Source: CAVQNQ01 sp964427655
GTDB taxonomy: Bacteria; Acidobacteriota; Terriglobia; Bryobacterales; Bryobacteraceae
DNA: 14,678 nucleotides
NCBI GenBank assembly: GCA_964427655.1
Contig: CAYRWE010000124.1
Span: forward strand, 1 to 14,678
Direction: 5' to 3'
The notes beneath the pieces are model-generated. The model did no database searches. It was not told the origin of the DNA and saw nothing but the letters and a program-made list of their open reading frames with translations. Below, piece after piece: positions 6,689 to 14,678 of the stretch. The position numbers and the translations under genes are program-made. Position 1 is the stretch's first letter; the number at the start of each line of letters is the position of its first letter.

Positions 6689-7931
6689 TGGAGACAAAAG
6701 CCGGGTCGATGGCCTTGCTCACGGTCTGCTGAAAATCGGCCCACGCGCAGCCGGGCGCTTCCGACGCCGCGCAGCCGGGAAGCCGAAGCTCCTGGGTGGC
6801 CGGCGGATTGGCGGCGTTGAGGCGCTCGGCGTTGCGCATCTGGTCGAGGGTTTGCGCCAGGTACTTTGTGCGGACGAACAGATGGCCGCCGGAATCGCGC
6901 CACAAAGAGAAGATGAGCGCGCCTCCGGGCGGCGTCTCGTCGGGCTGGTAGCCCTTGAGCTGCCAGGAAAGATCCAGCATTCCCGAGAGATTCGAAAGGT
7001 TCGTATCGTGGCCGGCAAGGAACAGCAGCGCATCGCCGGGATGGCCCAGCGCGCCCGGGACAGCGGAGCCGGAGGCGGCCTGTTCCAGGGAATGCAGCAC
7101 GTGCGCCAGCAGATTCGATCCGCGCGCCCGCGCGATATATGGCGTGCGCCGCATGAGATCGGCATAGAGGCCGTGCAGTTCCAGAGCGCGGTCCAGATTC
7201 TCTTCGGTCAGGCGTCCCCATCCTAGATCCCGGCCGCGAAATCCGTTGGCGTACTCGAGCAGGAAGACCTCGCTCAGCGTGGAGCCGGCGGCGAAAGGCC
7301 CGGCTATTTCGACCGATTTCCCGCTGACTTCGACGCCCACCCCCGGTCGCGGATCGAGCAGTTTCCGGGGCGCCCCCCGACCGCCGGTGAGAATGAACTG
7401 GAGCGCATCGATCGCCTGGCGATGTTGGGCCACGAGACGTTGCGGATCGCTGCCCAACCGCTGGCGCACGGCCGCGAGCGCCCGCTCGGCGGAGGGGGCG
7501 CCCACGCCGGAGAAGAGCGGATCGCGGCCGCCCGCTGCGGAGTGCAGGGCGACACCGCAGCCGGGAAGGATCGTTTCGGCAAAGGCGCGGCCGGTCTCGA
7601 CGGTGCGCTGGTCCTTATCGGCCCATACAAAGACCCGATCGGCGTCCCGGCAACCCGGCGGGCTGAGCAGGCCTTCCCCAGCGAGCCATTCCCGGTAGTA
7701 ATCGCCGAGGATGCGAATCAGCTCGCGTCCGTGAGGCGTCAACTCGCCCGGAGCGACGCCCCAATCGGGCCAGGGATCGGGCGAGTACTCCCGGAGCCGC
7801 GCGGCGTCCCACGTGGGCGAACGAACGCCGTGGCGGCTGACAATGACGACGTATTTCAACTCCGGGCTGGCGGCGCCCGCGGACCATACCGCGAGTAAGA
7901 GCGCGGCCGCCCGGATGGGCTTACTTTTCAC
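6681..7931 (-). CDS. Periplasmic histidine acid phosphatase, AppA-phytase-like
   Basis: 416 residues with a signal peptide (about 1-21, ending AGAAS). The histidine acid phosphatase signature RHGVRSP is at 33-39, with H34 the expected nucleophile. The proton-donor motif GHDTN is at 307-311 (H308, D309). A DQRTVETG stretch (108-115) matches the third conserved Arg region. The layout follows E. coli AppA closely from memory: TPHG after the N-terminal loop, STLSEVFLLEYA, GWGRLT, GHDTNLSNLSG, then DETPPGGALIF and Cys positions C94 and C125 and a Cys-rich C-terminus. AppA releases phosphate from phytate. Substrate here is inferred; glucose-1-phosphatase is the close alternative. The GTG start at 7931 lies inside the 3' end of the receptor gene, so the two are probably co-translated. 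Confidence 0.9.
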   Translation of the reverse strand: MKSKPIRAAALLLAVWSAGAASPELKYVVIVSRHGVRSPTWDAARLREYSPDPWPDWGVAPGELTPHGRELIRILGDYYREWLAGEGLLSPPGCRDADRVFVWADKDQRTVETGRAFAETILPGCGVALHSAAGGRDPLFSGVGAPSAERALAAVRQRLGSDPQRLVAQHRQAIDALQFILTGGRGAPRKLLDPRPGVGVEVSGKSVEIAGPFAAGSTLSEVFLLEYANGFRGRDLGWGRLTEENLDRALELHGLYADLMRRTPYIARARGSNLLAHVLHSLEQAASGSAVPGALGHPGDALLFLAGHDTNLSNLSGMLDLSWQLKGYQPDETPPGGALIFSLWRDSGGHLFVRTKYLAQTLDQMRNAERLNAANPPATQELRLPGCAASEAPGCAWADFQQTVSKAIDPAFVSIN

Positions 7932-10794
7932 GGTTGAAAGTGTACCGCAAACCGCCCGTATAAGTGGGCTTATACCATTCGCGCTGATTCACGAAGATCT
8001 GGCTGCCGGTATAGTAGCCGAACACTTCGTTGGTGAGGTTCAGGCCGTAGACCACAGCGCTCAATCCGCGAGCGATGCGAATGCTCGCCTGGGCGTCTAA
8101 CTGCGTGTGCGCCAGGGTGTAAACGTCGCCCGAGGGGCCGTGAGGGCCGAGACCGCTGACGTCGGACGCAGTCTGGTATTCGTATTGGTAAATACTCGGA
8201 CCGTTATAGGAAAGGCCCACGCGGACCGAGAGACGGCCGCGATCGTAAGTGGGGCTAAGATTCCAGCTATTGGGCGCCTGGCGCTGCAAGGTGGGGCTGT
8301 CCAGGCGCCCCGGGATGGCCTTGATCTCGGAGGCGGTCCAGCTATAGTTAGCGAACATACCGAGGCCGCCCAGATGGCCGGGCAGCATGGCGAGCCGCTG
8401 TTGATAGGCGACCTCAAAACCGTACAGGTACGCATTACTCGCGTTGATCCACTGGGTAAGCAGGTCGCCCAGATAAGCACCGCTCGTAGCGGTGTAGGAC
8501 GTGCTGATCAAAGTGTCATTGATCTGCTTGTAGAAGAATCCCGCCTGCAGCAATCCGGCCGGCTTGAGAAAGTGCTCGTAAAGCAGATCGTAGTTATTGG
8601 CATGGGCCGGCTTCAGCTTGGGATTCCCCATGGCCACGTTTACAGGATTGGTGGAATCGTCTTCGGTAACGTAGGGCACAAGCTGATAGGCATCCGGGCG
8701 GGATACACCGCGGCCATAGACAAGTCGAACATCCGATTCGGGCGAGACTGGGTAACGGAGCGAAACGCTCGGCAGAACGTTCACATAGGAAGGATTATTG
8801 AATACCGGCACAGGCGTTCCACAACCCGTGCTGGTGGGGCAATTCGGGCTCCCCGCTCCGTACAGAGTAACGTTGTAGCCCCGCGTATCCATCTGCGTGC
8901 CTTCGATGCGGACGCCGGCGACGACGTGCAGCCTGCCGAAATCCATCGTATTCATGAGATATCCGGCGGAGATTCGCTCGATGGTATCGAACTCGTTCGG
9001 ATACGTGTCCGAGGCGGTCTTATAGCCATCGACATACTTGGCCAAGTTGCTGAGCGTGTAGCTCTGCAGCTTGTTGAAATCGGAGACGGGGCCGTAGTGG
9101 CCTCCGAAGTAACTGTTGTTCATGTAGTTATTGCTGCTGAAATCGCTCAGAAACTGAGTCATCGGATAGCTGGAGGCACTCCAACCGTCGTAGACCGTTT
9201 CGGTGGCGTTCTGGTACTTGTGGCCGTTGCGCAGTTTGCCGCCCACTTCGAAAATGGCATAGTGCGAGCCGATATGATAGTTCACGGAATAGGCGGCTGC
9301 CGCGGTCAAATTAAGCTGCGCGGTCATTCCCTTCGAAGTCGTGATATCCTTGAAACCCCAGTTGGAGGCAACCTGGAGCGGAGAATTTGCGGCATCGCAG
9401 CCATTGCCGAAGTGGGGAAGGGTGGCGTCGGTCTGGGCCGTCGGATCGTAGCCGCAGGTGAGCTTCGACCCGATCCATGAAAAGTCGGCCTTGGGATTTC
9501 CGGCTGAATCGAGCTCGTAAGAGCGCGAGGCCGCCGCTTCCCAGGTCAGCAGCGACGAAGCGAACTGCTTTCTGCCGCCCATCGCATAACTGGATATCGA
9601 GGCATCCGGCCGCTTGCTGGAAGTATAAAACTTCGACGCGCCGCTGGCGACGGGCTCGTAGTACCACTTGTCGCCGTAATCCTGAAGATTCGTATACATA
9701 CCTTTGAAGTAGATACTCGAGAACTCGCCTATCTTATAATCCGCGGTCCCGGCGAAGCCCCATCGATTGCGGTAATAACGGTACTCACGAATGGTGTTGT
9801 TATCGTAGATCGGTTTACTGAAGGTGGATGCCGGATCTATGGCGGGCTGCAGGTTATCGATGGCGCGGCCGTTGTAATCGTAGGTGCCGCCGAACAGAAG
9901 CCCGAGTTTCTTCTCGCGGCCGAAGCGATGGCCAATGGTCCCGCCCTCCTGGGTGTTGGCGCGGCCTCCCATGATCGGGTCGTATCCGCCCAGGCCGAAG
10001 AGGCTGAAGGTGGGAAACTCGCCGGCTGTCTTGGTTTTCAGGTTGACCGAGCCGCCGATGCCGTCGCCATCGATGTTCGGAGCGAGCGTCTTATTGATTT
10101 CAACGGACTCCACGAGATCCGCGGGAATGACATCCAGGCGGATTTGGCGCACGGTCGGCTCGGGCGATGGGATCGTAATGCCATCGACGGTGACGTTGGT
10201 CAGACGCGGCTCAGTGCCGCGCACCTGGATGTAGACGCCTTCGCCCTCGATGCGCTCGAGCGTGACCGAAGGCAGCCGGCCCAGAGCGTCGGCAACGTTG
10301 GCGTTGGGCAGTGACGTGATGACTTCGGCGGGGAGAACTTGCAAAATGTTGTCGGCCGAGCGCGTGCGGTTGATCGACTCCACCTCGCCGTGGGGGCGCT
10401 CGGCGGTGACGATGACTTCTTCGCTCACGGAGCCGATTTGCATATGCGCGTCGATGCGCTGTATCTGACCGGCGGTTACTTGAACGTCGGTCTGGAAGGC
10501 CTCGAAACCGACGTAAGATACCTGGACCTTATAGCTGCCGGGGGCCAGATTGGTAAATGAGAATTCGCCCTGGGCATCCGTGGCGGCCGTCAGTTCCATA
10601 GGTTGCAGACGGATCTGCGCGCCTTGCAGCACCGCGCCGGAGCTATCGACCACGCGGCCGGCGATCACGCCTTTGCTGCTAACATCCGCGGCGGGTAAAA
10701 CGGAGGCCGTTAGAACAAAGGCCGCAAGAAGGTTGCAGATGGCGGGTGTAAGACAAGCGATCCCGGCTTTCCAGTTTCTTCTGACAGTGCGCAT
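7921..10794 (-). CDS. TonB-dependent outer-membrane receptor with carboxypeptidase-regulatory-like domain
   Basis: 957 residues from ATG 10794. Signal peptide about 1-36 (LLAAFVLTASVLPAA). A CarboxypepD_reg-like beta domain lies at about 42-120, followed by a TonB-box-like EEVIVTAE (125-132) and a plug domain (about 145-260) with VADALGRLPSVTLER, VRGTEPRLTNVTVDG and NIDGDGIGGSVNLKTK. The last two resemble the TonB-Xanth-Caul receptor family (TIGR01782). The remaining 690 residues are aromatic, alternating barrel strands ending GGLRYTFNREK. Known relatives import large or scarce ligands by TonB energy. An upstream ATG at 10839 would add 15 residues, but only the 10794 start has a good Shine-Dalgarno (AGGAG, 7 bases away) and a normal signal peptide. 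It is the first gene of a unit with the phosphatase, which suggests a phosphorylated ligand; that is inference. Confidence 0.93.
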   Translation of the reverse strand: MRTVRRNWKAGIACLTPAICNLLAAFVLTASVLPAADVSSKGVIAGRVVDSSGAVLQGAQIRLQPMELTAATDAQGEFSFTNLAPGSYKVQVSYVGFEAFQTDVQVTAGQIQRIDAHMQIGSVSEEVIVTAERPHGEVESINRTRSADNILQVLPAEVITSLPNANVADALGRLPSVTLERIEGEGVYIQVRGTEPRLTNVTVDGITIPSPEPTVRQIRLDVIPADLVESVEINKTLAPNIDGDGIGGSVNLKTKTAGEFPTFSLFGLGGYDPIMGGRANTQEGGTIGHRFGREKKLGLLFGGTYDYNGRAIDNLQPAIDPASTFSKPIYDNNTIREYRYYRNRWGFAGTADYKIGEFSSIYFKGMYTNLQDYGDKWYYEPVASGASKFYTSSKRPDASISSYAMGGRKQFASSLLTWEAAASRSYELDSAGNPKADFSWIGSKLTCGYDPTAQTDATLPHFGNGCDAANSPLQVASNWGFKDITTSKGMTAQLNLTAAAAYSVNYHIGSHYAIFEVGGKLRNGHKYQNATETVYDGWSASSYPMTQFLSDFSSNNYMNNSYFGGHYGPVSDFNKLQSYTLSNLAKYVDGYKTASDTYPNEFDTIERISAGYLMNTMDFGRLHVVAGVRIEGTQMDTRGYNVTLYGAGSPNCPTSTGCGTPVPVFNNPSYVNVLPSVSLRYPVSPESDVRLVYGRGVSRPDAYQLVPYVTEDDSTNPVNVAMGNPKLKPAHANNYDLLYEHFLKPAGLLQAGFFYKQINDTLISTSYTATSGAYLGDLLTQWINASNAYLYGFEVAYQQRLAMLPGHLGGLGMFANYSWTASEIKAIPGRLDSPTLQRQAPNSWNLSPTYDRGRLSVRVGLSYNGPSIYQYEYQTASDVSGLGPHGPSGDVYTLAHTQLDAQASIRIARGLSAVVYGLNLTNEVFGYYTGSQIFVNQREWYKPTYTGGLRYTFNREK

Positions 10795-10809
10795 AACAGT
10801 GCTCCTGTT
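10795..10809 (-). promoter_or_regulatory. Inverted repeat over the receptor's Shine-Dalgarno
   Basis: Read on the minus strand, AACAG (10809-10805) and CTGTT (10799-10795) form a 5-bp inverted repeat with loop GAGCA. The AGGAG Shine-Dalgarno spans stem and loop, and the repeat abuts the ATG at 10794. A short hairpin here could lower translation initiation. The stem is weak, so chance is a real possibility. Confidence 0.3.
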
Positions 10810-10890
10810 GCGATTCCTTTTCGTTCGGGAAGTAAACATGGTACGACGGCATTAGAGCAAGCCAGTCTGAGGACAATCTAAGAAAGCGGT
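10810..10890. promoter_or_regulatory. Divergent region between receptor and response regulator
   Basis: About 80 bases between the receptor leader and the response-regulator start must hold promoters for both directions, unless they lie in the coding ends. On the minus strand TCTAAT (10856-10851) resembles a -10 box, but no -35 sits at a proper distance. No clear tandem OmpR-type repeat or Pho box was seen by eye. Confidence 0.3.
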
Positions 10891-11631
10891 ATGCGGCGAG
10901 TAATTTTACGGTTTCGTCATCGGAAATTAACATCCGAAAGGCAAGATGACGATATACGACTCCTGGTAGCCGAAGATAGACCGAAGACTGCCGATTTGCT
11001 GCGCAGAGCGCTCGAGAGCGAGGGGCACTCCGTCCTGCTGGCCTACGATGGGGACCGGGCATTGAAGCTCGGCCTGGCGGCGGAATTCGATGTGATTCTT
11101 CTCGACATCATGCTTCCGCGTCTGGATGGTCTGACTGTCCTGAGGAAACTGCGGGAAGCGAGAGTGCAAACGCCCGTGATGATCGTCTCGGCGCGTGACG
11201 CGGGGCCGGACGTGGTCGAGGGTCTGGACTGCGGCGCGGACGACTATCTTACCAAGCCATTCGAGCTGGACATCCTGCTGGCGCGCATCAGAGCCGTCGC
11301 CCGGCGCGTTCCGGCGGCGCAACCGGCGGACCTGAGATTCCAGGACTTAAAGCTCAATCCCGGCACTTACCAACTGCAGCGCGGCGACCGGACGGTATCG
11401 CTGACGCGGACCGAGTACGCGCTGCTGGAAACGCTGATACGGCGGGCCGGCATGGTGGTGCCGCGAGAGGTGCTGATCGAAGAAGGCTGGGGAAGAGAGT
11501 CCGACGTGAGCGATGCCAACCTGTACTTCTTCGTGCGGGCTTTGCGATCGAAGATCACGCAACCGGGAGAGAGCGAGCTGCTGCACACGGTTCGCGGAGT
11601 GGGTTACTCGATTCGGAGCGAAGAGTGTTGA
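10891..11631 (+). CDS. OmpR/PhoB-family two-component response regulator
   Basis: 246 residues. The receiver domain is at about 22-135, with acidic pair E28/D29, phospho-acceptor D72 (VILLDIMLPRLDG), S100 and K122 (YLTKPFELDILLARI). The winged-helix DNA-binding domain is at about 145-243 (LTRTEYALLETLIRR; LHTVRGVGYSIR at the end). The ATG at 10891 gives about 20 extra basic residues before the receiver. Where homologues usually start with Met, this gene has ATA (10954-10956, I22), so the true N-terminus is uncertain. Its last codons overlap the sensor-kinase gene by 7 bases, and it is divergent from the TonB receptor, an obvious candidate target. The target is inferred from position only. Confidence 0.94.
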   Translation: MRRVILRFRHRKLTSERQDDDIRLLVAEDRPKTADLLRRALESEGHSVLLAYDGDRALKLGLAAEFDVILLDIMLPRLDGLTVLRKLREARVQTPVMIVSARDAGPDVVEGLDCGADDYLTKPFELDILLARIRAVARRVPAAQPADLRFQDLKLNPGTYQLQRGDRTVSLTRTEYALLETLIRRAGMVVPREVLIEEGWGRESDVSDANLYFFVRALRSKITQPGESELLHTVRGVGYSIRSEEC

Positions 11632-13088
11632 CGGCCCATCGTTCCATTTCGCTGCGGCTGACGATCTGGTTCTCGACGGTGATTCTCGCGGGGCTGGCTC
11701 TGTTCGGCGCGGTGATGTGGTTCGACCTGGAAGACACGCTGATGACGGGGCGATCCCGAACCCTGGAGCGGCGCGCGGAGCGCTTGAGCGAGCTCCTGTA
11801 CAGCACGCAGGCCGATCTGCCAGCGCAGCGCGCCAGGAAGTTTCAGGCCTTCGCCGACGCCACCGGAGGCGGGCTGATCGAGGTCTTCGAAACGAACGGA
11901 ACGCGCGCGCTTCCGTCTCCGACTCCGGCCTCGGGGGCGTTTCCGTGGCCTAAGACCGGCGCGCTCGATCGCGACCGTTTTGACGAGGTCGCGTTTGACG
12001 GGCAGCCGTATCGTGTTCTGGCGCGTCCCTTTTCCTCGGATGCACAGCACCTGGTTCTGTGCGTGGCCGCGCCGCTAACGAACAACCGCGCGGTGCTGCG
12101 CGCCTTTTCTTCGGGGTTGCTGTGGACCATCCCGGCGCTGGTGGCCCTCTCGGCGCTGGGCGGGTACGCGCTCAGCCGGAGAGCGCTCAAGCCGGTGGAC
12201 CAGATCACCGCGGCCACGCGGTCGATCAGCGTCTCGAACCTCTCGGGGAGGCTGCCGGTTCCGGAAACGCGGGACGAATTGCAGCGGCTCTCCGAGACCT
12301 GCAACGAGATGCTGGCGCGCCTGGAATCGGCGGTCAGCGAGATCAAACGATTCACGGCGGACGCTTCGCATGAGCTGCGCAATCCGGTGTCGTTCATGCG
12401 GACCACGGCGGAGCTGGCGCTGCGCAACCGGCAAATGGATGCGGCCAGCCGGCAGGCTTTCGAAGAGATTGTGGCGGAGTGCGGAAAGGCCAGCCGCCTG
12501 CTGAAAGACATGCTCACGCTGGCGCGGGCCGATGCCGGCAATTCGCGCCTGGCCTTCGAGCCGGTCGATCTGGTGGAGGTGGTCAAGGCGGCTGGCCATA
12601 AGGCCCGCCTCCTGGCCGATACGCACGGGCACACGCTGACGGTCGCAATTGAGGACGGCTGCCAGGCAACCGTGTGGGGCGATTACTCCGCTCTGCACCG
12701 GCTGCTGTGGATCCTGCTGGATAACGCCGTGAAGTACACGCAGACGCCCGGGGCGATCCAGGTCCGGCTGGTCGCCGCGGGGGAGAAAGTTGCAGTTACG
12801 GTTAAGGACAACGGGATTGGAATCGCGGCGGCCGACCTGCCGCTTATCTTCGGACGCTTCTATCGCGCGGACCCATCCAGGAGCCAGGTGGAAGGCTCCG
12901 GGCTGGGCTTGGCGATTGCCAAGTGGATCGCCGACGTGCATCATGCCAGCCTGTCGGCCGAAAGCGCGGAGGAGCGCGGATCCGTTTTCCGGATTGTGTT
13001 CCCGGTGCTGAGCGCGCGCCCGCCTCTGGCGGCAGCGGCCCCGCCTTCGGCATCCTCCGGCACCTTCCACCTCCATCCAGTGGGGTAG
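11625..13088 (+). CDS. Sensor histidine kinase (HAMP-HisKA-HATPase_c)
   Basis: 487 residues. TM1 is at about 11-33, a periplasmic domain of about 130 residues follows, TM2 is at about 163-184, then HAMP (about 185-238) and HisKA with phospho-acceptor H249 in the H-box SHELRNPVS. The catalytic domain has the N-box LLWILLDNAVKYT (N367), G1 DNGIGI (395-400), F-box FGRFYR and G2 GSGLGLAIAKW (424-434). The HELRN form satisfies the E-x-x-T/N pattern linked to phosphatase activity in HisKA kinases. After 462 there is an Ala/Pro-rich tail without a domain. The GTG start at 11625 has GGAG 6 bases upstream and overlaps the regulator by 7 bases; TTG at 11628 is an alternative. The periplasmic sensor region matches nothing I recognise, so the signal is unknown. 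Confidence 0.95.
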   Translation: MLTAHRSISLRLTIWFSTVILAGLALFGAVMWFDLEDTLMTGRSRTLERRAERLSELLYSTQADLPAQRARKFQAFADATGGGLIEVFETNGTRALPSPTPASGAFPWPKTGALDRDRFDEVAFDGQPYRVLARPFSSDAQHLVLCVAAPLTNNRAVLRAFSSGLLWTIPALVALSALGGYALSRRALKPVDQITAATRSISVSNLSGRLPVPETRDELQRLSETCNEMLARLESAVSEIKRFTADASHELRNPVSFMRTTAELALRNRQMDAASRQAFEEIVAECGKASRLLKDMLTLARADAGNSRLAFEPVDLVEVVKAAGHKARLLADTHGHTLTVAIEDGCQATVWGDYSALHRLLWILLDNAVKYTQTPGAIQVRLVAAGEKVAVTVKDNGIGIAAADLPLIFGRFYRADPSRSQVEGSGLGLAIAKWIADVHHASLSAESAEERGSVFRIVFPVLSARPPLAAAAPPSASSGTFHLHPVG

Positions 13089-13104
13089 CGTTACAATTGC
13101 AGCG

Positions 13105-14678
13105 ATGGCGAAAGCTGCTGCTGCGTTGGTGCTACTCCTGATGGCCGCCGGATGCGGCCGCAAGGCTCCCGAGGATTTCGCGCGACTCTCCGACGAATTC
13201 GTTTACACCTCGCTCTCCTTCACGCCCTCCGCCGCGACGGGCGTGGGATTGCATCAGTACCAGAATCGCAAGCTGGATGACCTGCTGGACGATATGAGCC
13301 CGGCCGCGCTGGATGGGCAGCGCAAGTTCTACCAGGATTTTCAAGCTCGCCTGGGCAAGCTCGACGCGCAGCAAATGAGCGCCGAGGATCGCGCCGACCT
13401 GGGAATCATCCAGGATCAGATCGCGACCTCGCTGCTCGAGCTGAACGCAATCCGCAATTACCAGCACAATCCCACGGTCTACGTGGAGGCTTTGGGGAAC
13501 GCGCTGTTCTCGCCTTACGTTCTGGAATACGCCGATAAACCGGTGCGCATACGCAGCATCATCGCGCGGCTGGAAAAGACGCCGCAGTTCCTGGATCAGG
13601 CGGCCGCCAACCTGACCTCCGCGCCGGCGATTTGGACCACCGTGGCGATGGAGGAGAACGAAGGCAATATCGGCCTGGTGGATAAGACAATCCGCAGAGC
13701 CGTGCCGGACGAGCTGCGCGAGGCTTACGAGAAGGCTGCCGCGCCTGCCATGGCGGCCATGCATAAGTTTCAGGACTACCTGAAGAGCAGCCTGGCGGCA
13801 CGCAACCAGGCGGACTGGCGCCTGGGCAAGGATCTCTATGCGCGCAAGTTCCGCTCCGTCCTCGAGAGCGGCGTGGAACCCGACGTTGTGCTGGCCAACG
13901 CCACCGAGGACCTGGGGCGCGTGCGGGCGCACATGCTGGAGCTGGCGTTGCCGCTGCACCGGAAGATGTTCGCCGGGCACGGAGAACACGCCGATCTGGC
14001 GGGCGACGCGCGCATCAACAAGATAGTCGGCGATGTGCTGGGGCGCATCGCGGATCGCCATTCGACGCGCGCTTCGTATATGGGCGACGCGCGCCAGGAC
14101 CTGGCCGAGGCGCGGGCCTTCGTGGAGCAGAAGCACCTGCTGACGCTGCCGTCGCGCTCGAACCTCCAGGTGATCCCCACGCCGGAATTTTTGCGCGGAA
14201 TCTATTCGGTGGGCGGGTTCAACGCGGCTCCCGCGCTCGAACCGCAACTGGGCGCCTTTTACTGGGTGACACCGATTCCGGATAGCTGGCCGGCGGAACG
14301 CGCCGAATCGAAACTGCGCGAATACAATTTCTACAAGCTCAAGCTGCTGACCATCCACGAGGCTATGCCCGGCCATTACGTGCAGATGGAGATCGGCAAC
14401 GACGTCGAGCCGCGCAGCCGCCGCGTGCTGCGCTCGGTCTACGGCAACAACCCGCATATCGAAGGCTGGGCGCAATTCGCCACCCAGACCATGCTCGACG
14501 AGGGCTTCCTGGACCACTCGCCCGAGATGGCGCTGACCTTCGCCAAAGAGGAGCTGCGCGTGATCGCCAACGCGATTCTCGACGTGCGCCTGCAAACCCT
14601 CAACATGACAGACCAGGAGGCGCTCGACCTGATGCAGAACCAGACCTTCCAGGAGAAGGAGGAGGCCGTCGAGAAGCT
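13105..14678 (+). CDS. DUF885 lipoprotein, probable metallopeptidase, partial (3' end outside window)
   Basis: 524 codons are visible and the frame is open at the window end. The N-terminus has a lipoprotein signal, LLLMAAGC, with the lipidated Cys predicted at residue 17. The body matches the DUF885 family (PF05960): a long helical protein with the conserved block TPIPDSWPAERAESKLREYNFYKL and the HEAMPGHYVQ motif (H418, E419, H424), thought to bind zinc in these proteins, followed by EGWAQFATQTMLDEG. Such proteins are often annotated as uncharacterised peptidases; the natural substrate is unknown. It starts 16 bases after the sensor-kinase stop, so it may be in the same transcript. No clear Shine-Dalgarno precedes the ATG. 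Confidence 0.88.
   Translation, partial: MAKAAAALVLLLMAAGCGRKAPEDFARLSDEFVYTSLSFTPSAATGVGLHQYQNRKLDDLLDDMSPAALDGQRKFYQDFQARLGKLDAQQMSAEDRADLGIIQDQIATSLLELNAIRNYQHNPTVYVEALGNALFSPYVLEYADKPVRIRSIIARLEKTPQFLDQAAANLTSAPAIWTTVAMEENEGNIGLVDKTIRRAVPDELREAYEKAAAPAMAAMHKFQDYLKSSLAARNQADWRLGKDLYARKFRSVLESGVEPDVVLANATEDLGRVRAHMLELALPLHRKMFAGHGEHADLAGDARINKIVGDVLGRIADRHSTRASYMGDARQDLAEARAFVEQKHLLTLPSRSNLQVIPTPEFLRGIYSVGGFNAAPALEPQLGAFYWVTPIPDSWPAERAESKLREYNFYKLKLLTIHEAMPGHYVQMEIGNDVEPRSRRVLRSVYGNNPHIEGWAQFATQTMLDEGFLDHSPEMALTFAKEELRVIANAILDVRLQTLNMTDQEALDLMQNQTFQEKEEAVEK

Noticed and set aside
8107..9480. 457-codon plus-strand open frame
   Set aside because: Antisense to the TonB receptor, low-complexity composition, no recognisable motif or ribosome-binding site.
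10795..10839. Upstream ATG (10839) as receptor start
   Set aside because: No Shine-Dalgarno, and it puts a highly basic stretch before the signal peptide; the ATG at 10794 has AGGAG at good distance.
12075..13163. 362-codon minus-strand open frame
   Set aside because: Antisense to the histidine kinase, whose motifs are all intact in the other strand.
13132..14595. Long 487-codon open frame on the minus strand
   Set aside because: Fully antisense to the DUF885 gene; the translation is rich in His/Arg/Gln with no domain, as expected of a shadow frame in GC-rich DNA.

Overview
This is a GC-rich, almost fully coding chromosomal window from a Gram-negative bacterium. An outer-membrane TonB-dependent receptor, a lipoprotein and periplasmic enzymes show the Gram-negative envelope. 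A soil Acidobacteriota (Solibacter/Bryobacter-like) is the most likely source: the receptor begins with a carboxypeptidase-regulatory-like domain, and DUF885 and ECF-sigma/zinc-finger genes are present. This assignment is inference from gene style, not from a marker search. Ten genes are complete and two are cut by the window edges. No tRNA, rRNA, CRISPR array, insertion sequence or phage gene was seen.

Region 1 (1-2035, minus strand) is an ECF sigma / anti-sigma / B-box membrane protein operon. Sigma and anti-sigma overlap by ATGA, and 9 bases separate the second and third genes. Region 2 (2108-5481, plus strand) starts with a UPF0104/LPG-synthase-like membrane protein overlapping nrdR by ATGA. 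A 264-base gap with a good sigma-70 promoter follows, then the housekeeping sigma factor rpoD and a strong intrinsic terminator. Region 3 (5501-6688, plus) is an exported sugar/sorbosone dehydrogenase-like beta-propeller whose end overlaps the next gene tail to tail.

Region 4 (6681-13088) is the most interesting part. A TonB-dependent receptor and a periplasmic histidine acid phosphatase that closely resembles the AppA phytase form one minus-strand unit; the phosphatase start lies inside the receptor's last codons. A response regulator and sensor kinase are transcribed divergently from the receptor. Together they read as a candidate organophosphate (phytate or sugar phosphate) sensing, uptake and hydrolysis locus. 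Region 5 (13105-14678, plus) is a DUF885 lipoprotein, probably a metallopeptidase, running off the window.

The main oddities are these: start codons that look non-canonical for two genes (UPF0104 and the response regulator), a perfect palindrome between the divergent ECF and UPF0104 genes, hairpins that could cover the Shine-Dalgarno sites of rpoD and the receptor, and very tight gene packing.
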